DNA from: Planctomycetota bacterium
GTDB lineage: Bacteria; Planctomycetota; Planctomycetia; JALXBF01
Assembly (NCBI GenBank): GCA_026991575.1
Contig: JALXBF010000039.1
Location: 1 to 64,000, forward strand
Length of the DNA: 64,000 nucleotides
Reading direction: 5' to 3'
The position numbers and the translations under genes were made by a program. Shown here piece after piece: positions 48,709 to 57,188 of this stretch (position 1 is the first letter of the stretch; every line of letters starts with the position of its first letter). The notes below the pieces were generated by a model. That model worked only from the letters and a program-made list of their open reading frames with translations, did no database searches and was not told the origin of the DNA.

Positions 48709-49770
48709 CTAAGGCTTCTTCACGCACTCTGCTACAGCCGACAGAAACCGGTCCATCTGATCGTCCGATCCGATGCTAATCCGGACCCCGTCACCGTACG
48801 GGCCATAGTCCAGGTAGCGGACCAGGATCCGACGGCTGCGCAGGCATGCGGCAAACGGTTTCGGAGCCAACGGGCCCGCCGTACACCAGAGGAAATTCGT
48901 CTCGGAATCCAACACCTCAAAGCCGAACTCGCGCAATCGCCGGCACACCCACTCTCGCGTGCGGCAAATGCGTTCAACGTTCTGCCTCATATGTGCCCGG
49001 TCGCTGAGTGCCGCCACCGCCAGCCGGATCGCAACCGCGTCGCAGTTGTACGAGTCCTTGACGCGGCTCAGCCCCTCGACGACCTCGGGCCGAGCGACCA
49101 GGTACCCGAACCGGATACCAGCCAGCGAATAGCTCTTGCTCAAGGTACGCACCACGATCAGGTTCGGGAGCCGCTTCACCAGCGACACACAGCTACAACC
49201 GGCAAAGTCGGCGTAAGCCTCGTCGACGACCAGCGGGCAGTTGACGCTCCGGGCCAGCTCTTCGATGGTCGCCTCCGAAACACACGTGCCGGTGGGCGAA
49301 TTCGGATTGGCCAGAAAGATCAACGACGCGGACCGGTACAGTGATGGGTCGCACGGCGGGCACCAGCAGCGGTCGAACGGGTAGGCAACGAAGTGGGCCC
49401 CCTGGATTTCGGCCAGCGTCTGGTAGAGAAGGTAACTGGGTGTGAACGAGACCACGAGGCCGCCCTGGTCGACGAAGCTGCGCGTCAGGATCGTGAGCAG
49501 GTCGTCGGATCCATTGCCGCAAAGCACCCAGGATGGCTCACAGTCGTGCAACTCGGCGATCACGCGGCGGGCCTCATCAGCCAGCGGATCTGGATAAAGC
49601 CGGAGTTCGCCGGGATCGATCGCCTGGAGTGTCCTGGCAACGAGGGGCGAAGGTGGATAGGGGTTCTCGTTCGTGTTCAGCTTCAGCAGCGGTAAGCCCG
49701 GCGATGGCTGCTCGCCAGGAACGTATCCGTGCATCCGCCGCACGTTGTCGCGAAAATACGCCGGTAGCAT
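48709..49770 (-). CDS. hisC: Histidinol-phosphate aminotransferase
   Basis: KLNTNENPYPPSPLV, VLCGNGSDDLLTIL, FLANPNSPTGT, RTLSKSYSLAGIRFGYLVA. Confidence 0.94.
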   Translation of the reverse strand: MLPAYFRDNVRRMHGYVPGEQPSPGLPLLKLNTNENPYPPSPLVARTLQAIDPGELRLYPDPLADEARRVIAELHDCEPSWVLCGNGSDDLLTILTRSFVDQGGLVVSFTPSYLLYQTLAEIQGAHFVAYPFDRCWCPPCDPSLYRSASLIFLANPNSPTGTCVSEATIEELARSVNCPLVVDEAYADFAGCSCVSLVKRLPNLIVVRTLSKSYSLAGIRFGYLVARPEVVEGLSRVKDSYNCDAVAIRLAVAALSDRAHMRQNVERICRTREWVCRRLREFGFEVLDSETNFLWCTAGPLAPKPFAACLRSRRILVRYLDYGPYGDGVRISIGSDDQMDRFLSAVAECVKKP

Positions 49771-49842
49771 CCGCTCCAGTCCGAGCCTCGGAACAAGCGC
49801 TTCCAGGGAATCGCTTCCATTATTCGATCCTGGCGCCGGCGA

Positions 49843-50700
49843 TCATGCAGCGCGGCTCCTGCCGCTGACAGCCTCCTTCGGGGCGGCAGCGGCGGTCGCG
49901 CATGCTGCAGCCGCCGTCGTGGCAACGGCAGGACCAACCTGAACAACGACCAGGCGGCTGCCACCGGCACTGGTCGACACGGTGTGGCCGCGTGCGGCCG
50001 TAACGTGGACCTGTTCCCGGACGAAAGCGGCCACGGCGGCGATGAGGAACAGTGTTCCCTGAGCCTCCAGCAGTTCCTCCAGAACGATTTCCGCTACGTC
50101 CTCGGTGGGCCAGAACAGCTCGAGCTGACCGAGTGCGGCGATCAAGAAGCAGGCAGCCCCCGCACCAATTGCCAATCTCGGCCACAATCGCGTGACGATC
50201 AGGTAGCGGCACATGCCGGCAAATGCCACTGCCAGCAGCACGGCGTACGGAACGGCCCAGTACAGAGATCCATCGCCGTAGAGACGGGTGGCGAAGAGCC
50301 GCACGCACAGCTCTTTGAATGCCTCGTGCAAGCTCCCGCCCTCGTCCATGCTCATCAGCGCGAAGACACCAGCTGCCCACCCCCAGCAGGCCAGCTCACG
50401 GCGACTTGCCGATTTGACCGCCCTCAGCGCCAGCGCCGCCAGGCACAGCACTGCCAGCGCAAAGAGCGCCACCGTATTCAGCCATGCGTTCAAGGACCCT
50501 TCACCGTCCAGATCGAGTGCCGCGATGACACCATCTGTCGGGCGAGCCCACTGAGCGAGCGTGAAGCTGAACGCATAGCCGAGGCCGGTCAGTAGATTGA
50601 AGGTCGTTGCAGCTGTCCAGGCGTAGAGGCGCATCCTGGCGGACGGGAATAGTTTTGGGTGGATCAGCGACGAACCGTGGGTCTGCTGAAGCATGGCCAA
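49843..50700 (-). CDS. Membrane protein of unknown function
   Basis: Several hydrophobic segments; C-terminal Ala/Val-rich region. Confidence 0.65.
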   Translation of the reverse strand: MAMLQQTHGSSLIHPKLFPSARMRLYAWTAATTFNLLTGLGYAFSFTLAQWARPTDGVIAALDLDGEGSLNAWLNTVALFALAVLCLAALALRAVKSASRRELACWGWAAGVFALMSMDEGGSLHEAFKELCVRLFATRLYGDGSLYWAVPYAVLLAVAFAGMCRYLIVTRLWPRLAIGAGAACFLIAALGQLELFWPTEDVAEIVLEELLEAQGTLFLIAAVAAFVREQVHVTAARGHTVSTSAGGSRLVVVQVGPAVATTAAAACATAAAAPKEAVSGRSRAA

Positions 50701-50940
50701 GCCTCTCGGGCCGTGCTCGTGTCGCCGGGGGGGCTGGAGCCGAAGCGAGTGCTGCGGCGCGCGGCTGCCTTCGTCACCATGACCCGCACCGCGGCCCCGA
50801 TCACCGCGTGGTGAGAACGTGGCATCATTGTGCGATTGCGGCCGCAGCGGTCAAGGTTGACTCACGCCGCCATTCCGCCATAATCGGCCCCGGTGTCGGT
50901 GAACGGGCCGTGCGCCAAGGTCACGCGCTTGGAGTCACGG

Positions 50941-52641
50941 ATGACCAGGCGGACAGCACGGTGGATCGTCCTGCTGTTGACGATCGCCAGTGCCGCTGCA
51001 CATGCATGGGTAATTGCACGAGCGGTCGCGCCGGCTCAAGACGCGATCCGCTTCGCCCACCAGTTGCGCCGCTTCCAACAGGAACCGCTGCTCGATGTGC
51101 TGCGTTCCGAAGCCCAACACCCCCTCTATCCGCTGCTTTCCGCCGGCGTGGCCACTGTGCTGGCACGACTCCGACCGGACCAACCGCTCGAAAATGCCGT
51201 GCTCGCTCTTCAGCTGATCTCAGCCCTGTGCGGCGTGCTGCTCGTGCCCGTCACGTACCTCATTGCCCGTCAGGTCGCGGCGCGCGAGCCTGCGCTGTGG
51301 GCGACAGCGTTGTTGAATCTTTCGCCGCGTGTCATTGAGGTCTCCTCTGACGGGCTCTCGGACGCTTTGCACCTGTTCCTGGTGGCCATCGCGAGTCTTT
51401 TCTTCTGCAGACTCCTTCGCTCCCGCCATCGGCTGCGTGCGGGCCTGGCCGCCGGTCTCGCCACCGGCGCAGCGTACTGGGTCCGACCGGAGGGGATTAT
51501 GGTGGGAGTGGCAGCGGCGCTGGCCGCCATGGTGACGTTGCCCGCACTAGGGCGCGACCGCCGCATGCGTGTCGCACTTGCCTACACGCTGGGCGGTACT
51601 GCCGCCGTTGTCATGCTCGGGCTGTTCGTAGCGGCCACCGGTCGTTTGACCACGAAGGCCACGCCCGGCAAACTCCTTGGGATACCGAGTGGCCAGCTCG
51701 CAGTAGCACGAAGCCAGGCGATCCCGCCGTTCAAGCAAGCTTCCGTTCAGCAGAACCGCTCCGCCACTGCAACAGTGAAGCCGGTCAGCCGACGGCTGAG
51801 CCAAGAGGCCGTGCGTCGGTTGTCGGCCCGAAACCGTCGCCCGCCGGAGGCCACCGGCCATAATCCCACGCCCCGGCGACAACCTTTCTGGGCAGCACTG
51901 CGGGAGTATGGTTCCGAGCTGGGCTCAGCCTACCACTATCTACCGTTGATCTTCGTGCTCCCCGGTCTGGTCTGCCTTCCGCAGCTGCGGCACGCGCGCC
52001 ATACGATCCTGCTGCTAACGATCATCTTCCTGCTGTACACTGCGACGGTCTTCCTGCTGTATATCCGCGTGGGTTACCTGTCGATGCGGCATGTGCTAGT
52101 GCCGGCATTGGCCCTGGCTCCCACGATCGGGCTGGGCTGCGCCCGGTCCGTGAGCGCGCTGGCCCGATGGCTCAACCGGTCACAGTCGGTCACACGGTTG
52201 CTTAGCCGCCGGTCGCTGCAGCCGTCGGCAGTCGCCGGTCTGCTGACCAGCGTGGTCATCGCTTGCGTCTTCCTACCGCGACTTTGCCAGCCGCTGCACC
52301 ACTCCCGCGCCGGCGCAATGGAAGCAGCGGAATGGCTGCGTGCGCACGCGGAGCCGGACGACGCAGTACTCGACCTGCACCTGCTGTCCGGTGCGTACGC
52401 GAACCTGCCCACGTACCCGCTTGCCAAGCACCGGATAGCCCTGCGCGACCGCCGGCTCCGGTTCGTGATCATCGACGTCGATGACCTGCGCCGCAAAGAT
52501 CCCCCCTACTCGACGCTGCTCCGCCTACTCCGCCGCCGTGGCCGCCTGGTGGCCGTCTTTCCGAGCCAGCCGGACGTTGAGCCCAGCGTGCTTGTATACG
52601 AGCTCCCCCGGCCCACACGCACGGCACGCAGAACGCGTTGA
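50941..52641 (+). CDS. ArnT/GT39-like membrane glycosyltransferase with basic insertion
   Basis: QHPLYPLLSAGVATVLARL, LWATALLNLSPRVIEVSSDGLSDALHLFL, multiple TMs. Confidence 0.8.
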   Translation: MTRRTARWIVLLLTIASAAAHAWVIARAVAPAQDAIRFAHQLRRFQQEPLLDVLRSEAQHPLYPLLSAGVATVLARLRPDQPLENAVLALQLISALCGVLLVPVTYLIARQVAAREPALWATALLNLSPRVIEVSSDGLSDALHLFLVAIASLFFCRLLRSRHRLRAGLAAGLATGAAYWVRPEGIMVGVAAALAAMVTLPALGRDRRMRVALAYTLGGTAAVVMLGLFVAATGRLTTKATPGKLLGIPSGQLAVARSQAIPPFKQASVQQNRSATATVKPVSRRLSQEAVRRLSARNRRPPEATGHNPTPRRQPFWAALREYGSELGSAYHYLPLIFVLPGLVCLPQLRHARHTILLLTIIFLLYTATVFLLYIRVGYLSMRHVLVPALALAPTIGLGCARSVSALARWLNRSQSVTRLLSRRSLQPSAVAGLLTSVVIACVFLPRLCQPLHHSRAGAMEAAEWLRAHAEPDDAVLDLHLLSGAYANLPTYPLAKHRIALRDRRLRFVIIDVDDLRRKDPPYSTLLRLLRRRGRLVAVFPSQPDVEPSVLVYELPRPTRTARRTR

Positions 52642-52893
52642 GCGGCCGCAGCCGCGGCTCCCCCTTTCCCCCTCTCGGCCGCATCGACGCGCTGTCGCAA
52701 CCACGGCCCCGTGAACCAAGCCGCCGACAGCCCCCCGGCCGTGCCATCGCACCCTCCCACGAATCGTTCGCCCGTGCACAACCTTCTGCGGGAAACGGCG
52801 CCTTATACTGGGTGCTTGATCAGCACTGCCTGCTCCGCATCCCGTCGCCCGTCCTCGGCTAGACCACGGGAGCCGTGGAAAGGTGAGAACACC

Positions 52894-55074
52894 ATGAACG
52901 CCCACACCTGGCGCTGGATTCTGGCGCTGTTGCTGGCCGGGGCAGGTCCTCTCAGCAGATCTCCCCAGCTTGCGGCGGCCGACCCGGTCGACGTGCAGCT
53001 GGACAGGGCTGCTCCGCCCTCGGGTGTCAGACTCGACGTGCAACCGGACACAGTGTGGATTAGCTGGGCAACTGGCAGGGCGGACGAACCGACCGCTCGA
53101 CTCGTTCTGACTCGCCGGCCAGACCATCCGGCCCTGATCCGCAGCCTGGCGATCCGGACAGCCGATGGTCGCTGGCAGACGGTGGCCTCGGAGCTCGAGC
53201 CGGTCTGGTTCCTAACGGTCGGCACGCGGCGGGTTCCTCCCGGGAAACCGAGCTGGCAGAAATGGTTCGTCTTTTTTGACAACCCGGCCAGGCGCCCCCA
53301 TGAGACGTTCACGGTCCAAGCCAGACTCGACCGGATTGCGATCCGTTGGGATCATCCGGGGGTGGTCATCGATTGTGGCAGTTTGTCGGCTGGACCGTTC
53401 CGCGGGCGTCGCCGGCTAATCATTTACCCCGGTTGCGACCTACTGCACTGCGTCGCCGCTCTGTCCACCGAGCGCGATCGCCTGGCCATCGTCTACGACG
53501 CCGGTGTTCTTGATCGTGCCGGGGGCGCGTGGCAAACGTACGGCTGGATCGACACAGAGGATCGGTTTCGCGCGGCGGAACTGGACCGCTTCCAGCGCGC
53601 TGCACCACTGCGTGTGCGGTACCGGACGGTTGCCGCAACGGCCGCCGGCGGATCGCTAGCCTGCTTCGCTCCGCCACATCAGTTCCAGTTCCCACGCGAC
53701 TGGACCGACAACCTCGGCTTTGTGTGGGCCGGCCCCCACTATCGCGGCAGCTCAGCACCGGCCGGCATCGGGATCCGTCAGCCGAAGACCGGTGGCGGAG
53801 CATGGGTCCCGTGGTTCAATGCACCGCCAAACCGGGAACATCGGCTAAGCTTTTTCATCTGTTGGACCAGCGGAACCGCTGAAGAGGCCATACGCTTCGT
53901 TCGCCGGTACACGAACGACGACCGGTTCGTGGCGCTGCCCGGCTACCGCACCTTCACCAGCCACTATCACATGGCCGTGGCCGTCACGGCGATGCAGCGG
54001 GCTGCTGAGGGCAAACGGCCGTTGGATCCACCCGAGTTCGTGCGGGTATTCAAGCGGATGGGCGTGGAAATGGTGCACCTGGCTGAGTTCCACGGTGATG
54101 GGCACCAGAAGGATCCCGGTCCGCTGAGGCTGAAAGAGCTGTCGTGGATGTTCCGTGAGTGTCGCCGACTGTCAGACGAGACGTTCCTGCTCATTCCCGG
54201 AGAGGAGGTGAACACATTTCTGGGGCTACCGCCCAGGCCAGGTCGGCATCCGGGCCACTGGATGAGCCTGTTCCCCAGGCCGGTGTACTGGATCATGCAC
54301 CGTGGCGAAGACCAGCCGTTCGTTACGACAGACGCCCGATACGGCAAGGTGTACCGTGTGGGGTCTACTGCGGACATGATGCGGCTGCTGGAGCGCGAGC
54401 ACGGGCTTGTCTGGACCGCACACCCGCGCATCAAGGCATCGAGCTGGACACCGGACGTGTTCCGCGACCAGCCGTGGTTCCTGGCCGACTATTGGCTCGG
54501 TGCCGCGTGGAAGGCGATGCCTGGCGACTTGTCCGAAGACCGGCTCGGGATCCGTGCGCTCGACCTGCTGGACGACATGGCCAACTGGGGAGTGCGAAAG
54601 TATGTGCTGGGCGAGGTGGACGTGTTCAAGATTGACCACACGCACGAGCTGTACAGCCACATGAACATCAACTACGTGAAACTGGCGGAGCTTCCTCGCT
54701 TTGACCAGGGGTGGCAACCGGTTCTGACCGCGTTACGCTCCGGGAGGTTCTTCGTGTCTACAGGCGAGGTGCTGATTCCCATGTTTACGGTGGCGGGCCG
54801 CGAGTCGGGGCAGACGGTTCGCGGTGTGAATGATGGTCCGGTGACGGTCCGCTTTCGGGTGCGGTGGACGTTTCCGCTGAAATCGGTGTGGTTGGTCAGT
54901 GGCGATGGCAAGCAGGTGAGGCGTCGGCGGATTGATGCGCTTCCGGCCGGGGCATTTGGGGAGCGTGAGTTTGAGTTGACGGTGGACTTGAGTGGCCAGC
55001 GGTGGGTTAGGTTGGAGGCATGGGACGTGGCAGTCAACGGCGCGTTCACGCAGCCTGTTTGGTTGGAACCGTAG
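52894..55074 (+). CDS. Secreted CehA/McbA-like (PHP-related) metallohydrolase-like protein
   Basis: Signal peptide; HYHMAV...HLAEFHGDGH...LLIPGEEVN...LVWTAHPRIK; C-terminal LRSGRFFVSTGEVLIPMFTV. Confidence 0.6.
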   Translation: MNAHTWRWILALLLAGAGPLSRSPQLAAADPVDVQLDRAAPPSGVRLDVQPDTVWISWATGRADEPTARLVLTRRPDHPALIRSLAIRTADGRWQTVASELEPVWFLTVGTRRVPPGKPSWQKWFVFFDNPARRPHETFTVQARLDRIAIRWDHPGVVIDCGSLSAGPFRGRRRLIIYPGCDLLHCVAALSTERDRLAIVYDAGVLDRAGGAWQTYGWIDTEDRFRAAELDRFQRAAPLRVRYRTVAATAAGGSLACFAPPHQFQFPRDWTDNLGFVWAGPHYRGSSAPAGIGIRQPKTGGGAWVPWFNAPPNREHRLSFFICWTSGTAEEAIRFVRRYTNDDRFVALPGYRTFTSHYHMAVAVTAMQRAAEGKRPLDPPEFVRVFKRMGVEMVHLAEFHGDGHQKDPGPLRLKELSWMFRECRRLSDETFLLIPGEEVNTFLGLPPRPGRHPGHWMSLFPRPVYWIMHRGEDQPFVTTDARYGKVYRVGSTADMMRLLEREHGLVWTAHPRIKASSWTPDVFRDQPWFLADYWLGAAWKAMPGDLSEDRLGIRALDLLDDMANWGVRKYVLGEVDVFKIDHTHELYSHMNINYVKLAELPRFDQGWQPVLTALRSGRFFVSTGEVLIPMFTVAGRESGQTVRGVNDGPVTVRFRVRWTFPLKSVWLVSGDGKQVRRRRIDALPAGAFGEREFELTVDLSGQRWVRLEAWDVAVNGAFTQPVWLEP

Positions 55075-55095
55075 CGCGGGATGGTATCGATTCAG

Positions 55096-55179
55096 TGCGA
55101 GAGGCGGGACTCGAACCCGCACGCCCGTGAGGGCACAGGATCCTAAATCCTGCGCGTCTGCCAGTTCCGCCACTCTCGC
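55096..55179 (-). tRNA. tRNA-Leu (anticodon UAG)
   Basis: GCGAGAGTGGCGGAACTGGCAGACGCGCAGGATTTAGGATCCTGTGCCCTCACGGGCGTGCGGGTTCGAGTCCCGCCTCTCGCA; 7-bp acceptor stem, loop TT-TAG-GA, class II variable arm, GGTTCGAGTCC T-loop; CCA not encoded. Confidence 0.96.
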
Positions 55180-55409
55180 ATACACGCCGCGGATCCACTC
55201 TATGCTTGGACCTACGCGCGGCACTGTCAAGCACAGGATACCGCCCACGGATAGAATCCGGCTCTTGTGCGGGGAACCGAATGCTCCAGGGACCGCCCCA
55301 ACGGGATGCTCACTTGGGTAGCCGGTCTGCTCACCGGCTTGACGCCCTGGTCAACGCCGTTGGGATTTTAGAATGCAGTGATTCGTTTCGGGGCGCCAAG
55401 GGCAAACCA

Positions 55410-55772
55410 ATGCCGGAGCGATTCGTGCTCATCGCCGGCCGCACGGCGCGGCAAGGGACGACGTTGAACAAGTCGAAGCTGGCGGGGGAGTACCTGGAAG
55501 AAATCTCCACCGTGTACATTGCCCCCGAGGACGCAGAGCGCCTGGGGCTGCGCGACGGCCAGCGGGTACGGCTGAGCAGTGACCACGGGTCCGTAGTGCT
55601 GCGGTGCCGCCGGGCGCGTAAGGACGAGCTGGCACCGGGAGTCTTGTTCCTGCCTTACGGCGATGCTTCCAGCCGACTAATGGGTGCCGACACTCACGGC
55701 ACGGGTATGCCCGACAGCAAAGGGCTTGACGTCGTGCTCGAACCGCTTCCGGACACAACGTCGAGGGGGTGA
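55410..55772 (+). CDS. fwdD: Formylmethanofuran dehydrogenase subunit D-like (molybdopterin dinucleotide-binding domain)
   Basis: FVLIAGRTARQGTTLNKSKLAGEYLEEISTVYIAPEDAERLGLRDGQRVRLSSDHGSVVLR. Confidence 0.82.
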   Translation: MPERFVLIAGRTARQGTTLNKSKLAGEYLEEISTVYIAPEDAERLGLRDGQRVRLSSDHGSVVLRCRRARKDELAPGVLFLPYGDASSRLMGADTHGTGMPDSKGLDVVLEPLPDTTSRG

Positions 55773-55773
55773 T

Positions 55774-57105
55774 ATGTCCGCAGAGAACGGCCGCAAACTG
55801 GTCCGCGATGTGACCTGCACGTTTTGCGGGTGCGTTTGTGATGACATCGTGCTGGAGGTTGAGGGCAACCGGATTGTCAAGGCGCGCAACGCGTGTGTGC
55901 TCGGCACAGCCTGGTTCCTGAACCACGCGCCCGCGACGCTGCCCGCATGCCGGATCGACGGCAAACCGGCACCGCTGCAGGAGGGCATCCGGTTGGCCGC
56001 CGAGATCCTGGCCGAGGCGCGGTATCCGTTAATCTACGGGTTGAGCGACACGACCAGCGAAGCGCAGCGCGTCGCCTGTCGCCTAGCCGACCGCATCGGC
56101 GCCTGCCTCGACACGACCACCTCCGTGTGCCACGGTCCTAGCGGTATGGCCTTTCAGGGCGTAGGCGAAGTGACCTGCACGCTGGGCGAAATCAAGCACC
56201 GCGCGGACCTGGTCGTGTTCTGGGGGTGTAACCCGGCCGAGTCCCATCCGCGCCACTTCACGCGCTACTCGACCATGCCTCGAGGCTTCCTCGTACCGCG
56301 CGGACGGAAGGACCGTACGGTAGTCGTGGTTGACGTGCGCAAGACGAAGAGTGCCGCAGCGGCCGACATCTTCATCCGCATCCGTCCCAGGAGCGACTTC
56401 GAAGCGCTCTGGACGTTACGCGCTCTGGTGCGCGGCCGCCACGTGGACCCTGACGAAGTGACGCGCTTGACCGGCGTTTCGTTCGAAACATGGCGCGAGC
56501 TGGCCGAGCGCATGCGGACCTGTCGTTTTGGCGTGCTGCTGTTCGGAATGGGTCTGTCGATGACGCGGGGCAAGCACTTGAACGTGGCCGCAGCGCTTGC
56601 GCTGGCCCGCGACCTCAACGAGCACGGCCGGTTCGCGGCCAAGCCGATGCGAGGCCACGGGAATGTCACTGGTGCGGACAACGTCGTGGCCTGGCAGACC
56701 GGCTTTCCATTCGGTGTGGGCCTGAACCGGGGCTACCCGCGGTTCAACCCTGGGGAATTCACCGCAACCGATGTGCTCTGTCGGGGCGAAGCGGATGCTG
56801 CGCTGATCATCGCGGCCGACCCGGCGGCGAACTTCGCCGAACCGGCGCGGCAGCACCTGCGGCGCATTCCGGTGATTTCACTCGACCCGAAGGACACGCC
56901 AACGGCCCGCCTGGCCCGGGTCGCTTTCTGCACCGCCCCGTACGGGATCAGCACACCCGGCACGGTCTACCGCATGGACGATGTGCCCATCTACTTGAGG
57001 CCGGCACTGCCGTCACCGCATCCGAGTGACCAGCAGGTGCTTGAGCTCCTGGACCAGGCCGTCGCGGAGGCGCTGCTCCGCCGTACGGGCTCCCCCGTGC
57101 GCTAG
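55774..57105 (+). CDS. fwdB: Formylmethanofuran dehydrogenase subunit B
   Basis: CTFCGCVCDDIVLEVEGNRIVKARNACVLG, TSVCHGPSGMAFQGVGEVTCTLGEIKHRADLVVFWGCNPAESHPRH. Confidence 0.9.
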   Translation: MSAENGRKLVRDVTCTFCGCVCDDIVLEVEGNRIVKARNACVLGTAWFLNHAPATLPACRIDGKPAPLQEGIRLAAEILAEARYPLIYGLSDTTSEAQRVACRLADRIGACLDTTTSVCHGPSGMAFQGVGEVTCTLGEIKHRADLVVFWGCNPAESHPRHFTRYSTMPRGFLVPRGRKDRTVVVVDVRKTKSAAAADIFIRIRPRSDFEALWTLRALVRGRHVDPDEVTRLTGVSFETWRELAERMRTCRFGVLLFGMGLSMTRGKHLNVAAALALARDLNEHGRFAAKPMRGHGNVTGADNVVAWQTGFPFGVGLNRGYPRFNPGEFTATDVLCRGEADAALIIAADPAANFAEPARQHLRRIPVISLDPKDTPTARLARVAFCTAPYGISTPGTVYRMDDVPIYLRPALPSPHPSDQQVLELLDQAVAEALLRRTGSPVR

Positions 57106-57188
57106 TGTGGTCGCCAGCTGCAGGAAGGCGTTCCGCACGCGTAAGGTCAGCATGGTAACCTGGAGACGGCGTCCGGCTGACACTCCGC

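Noticed and set aside
48238-49344. 368-aa plus-strand ORF opposite hisB/hisC
   Set aside because: Antisense shadow in high-GC DNA; both minus-strand genes are clear.
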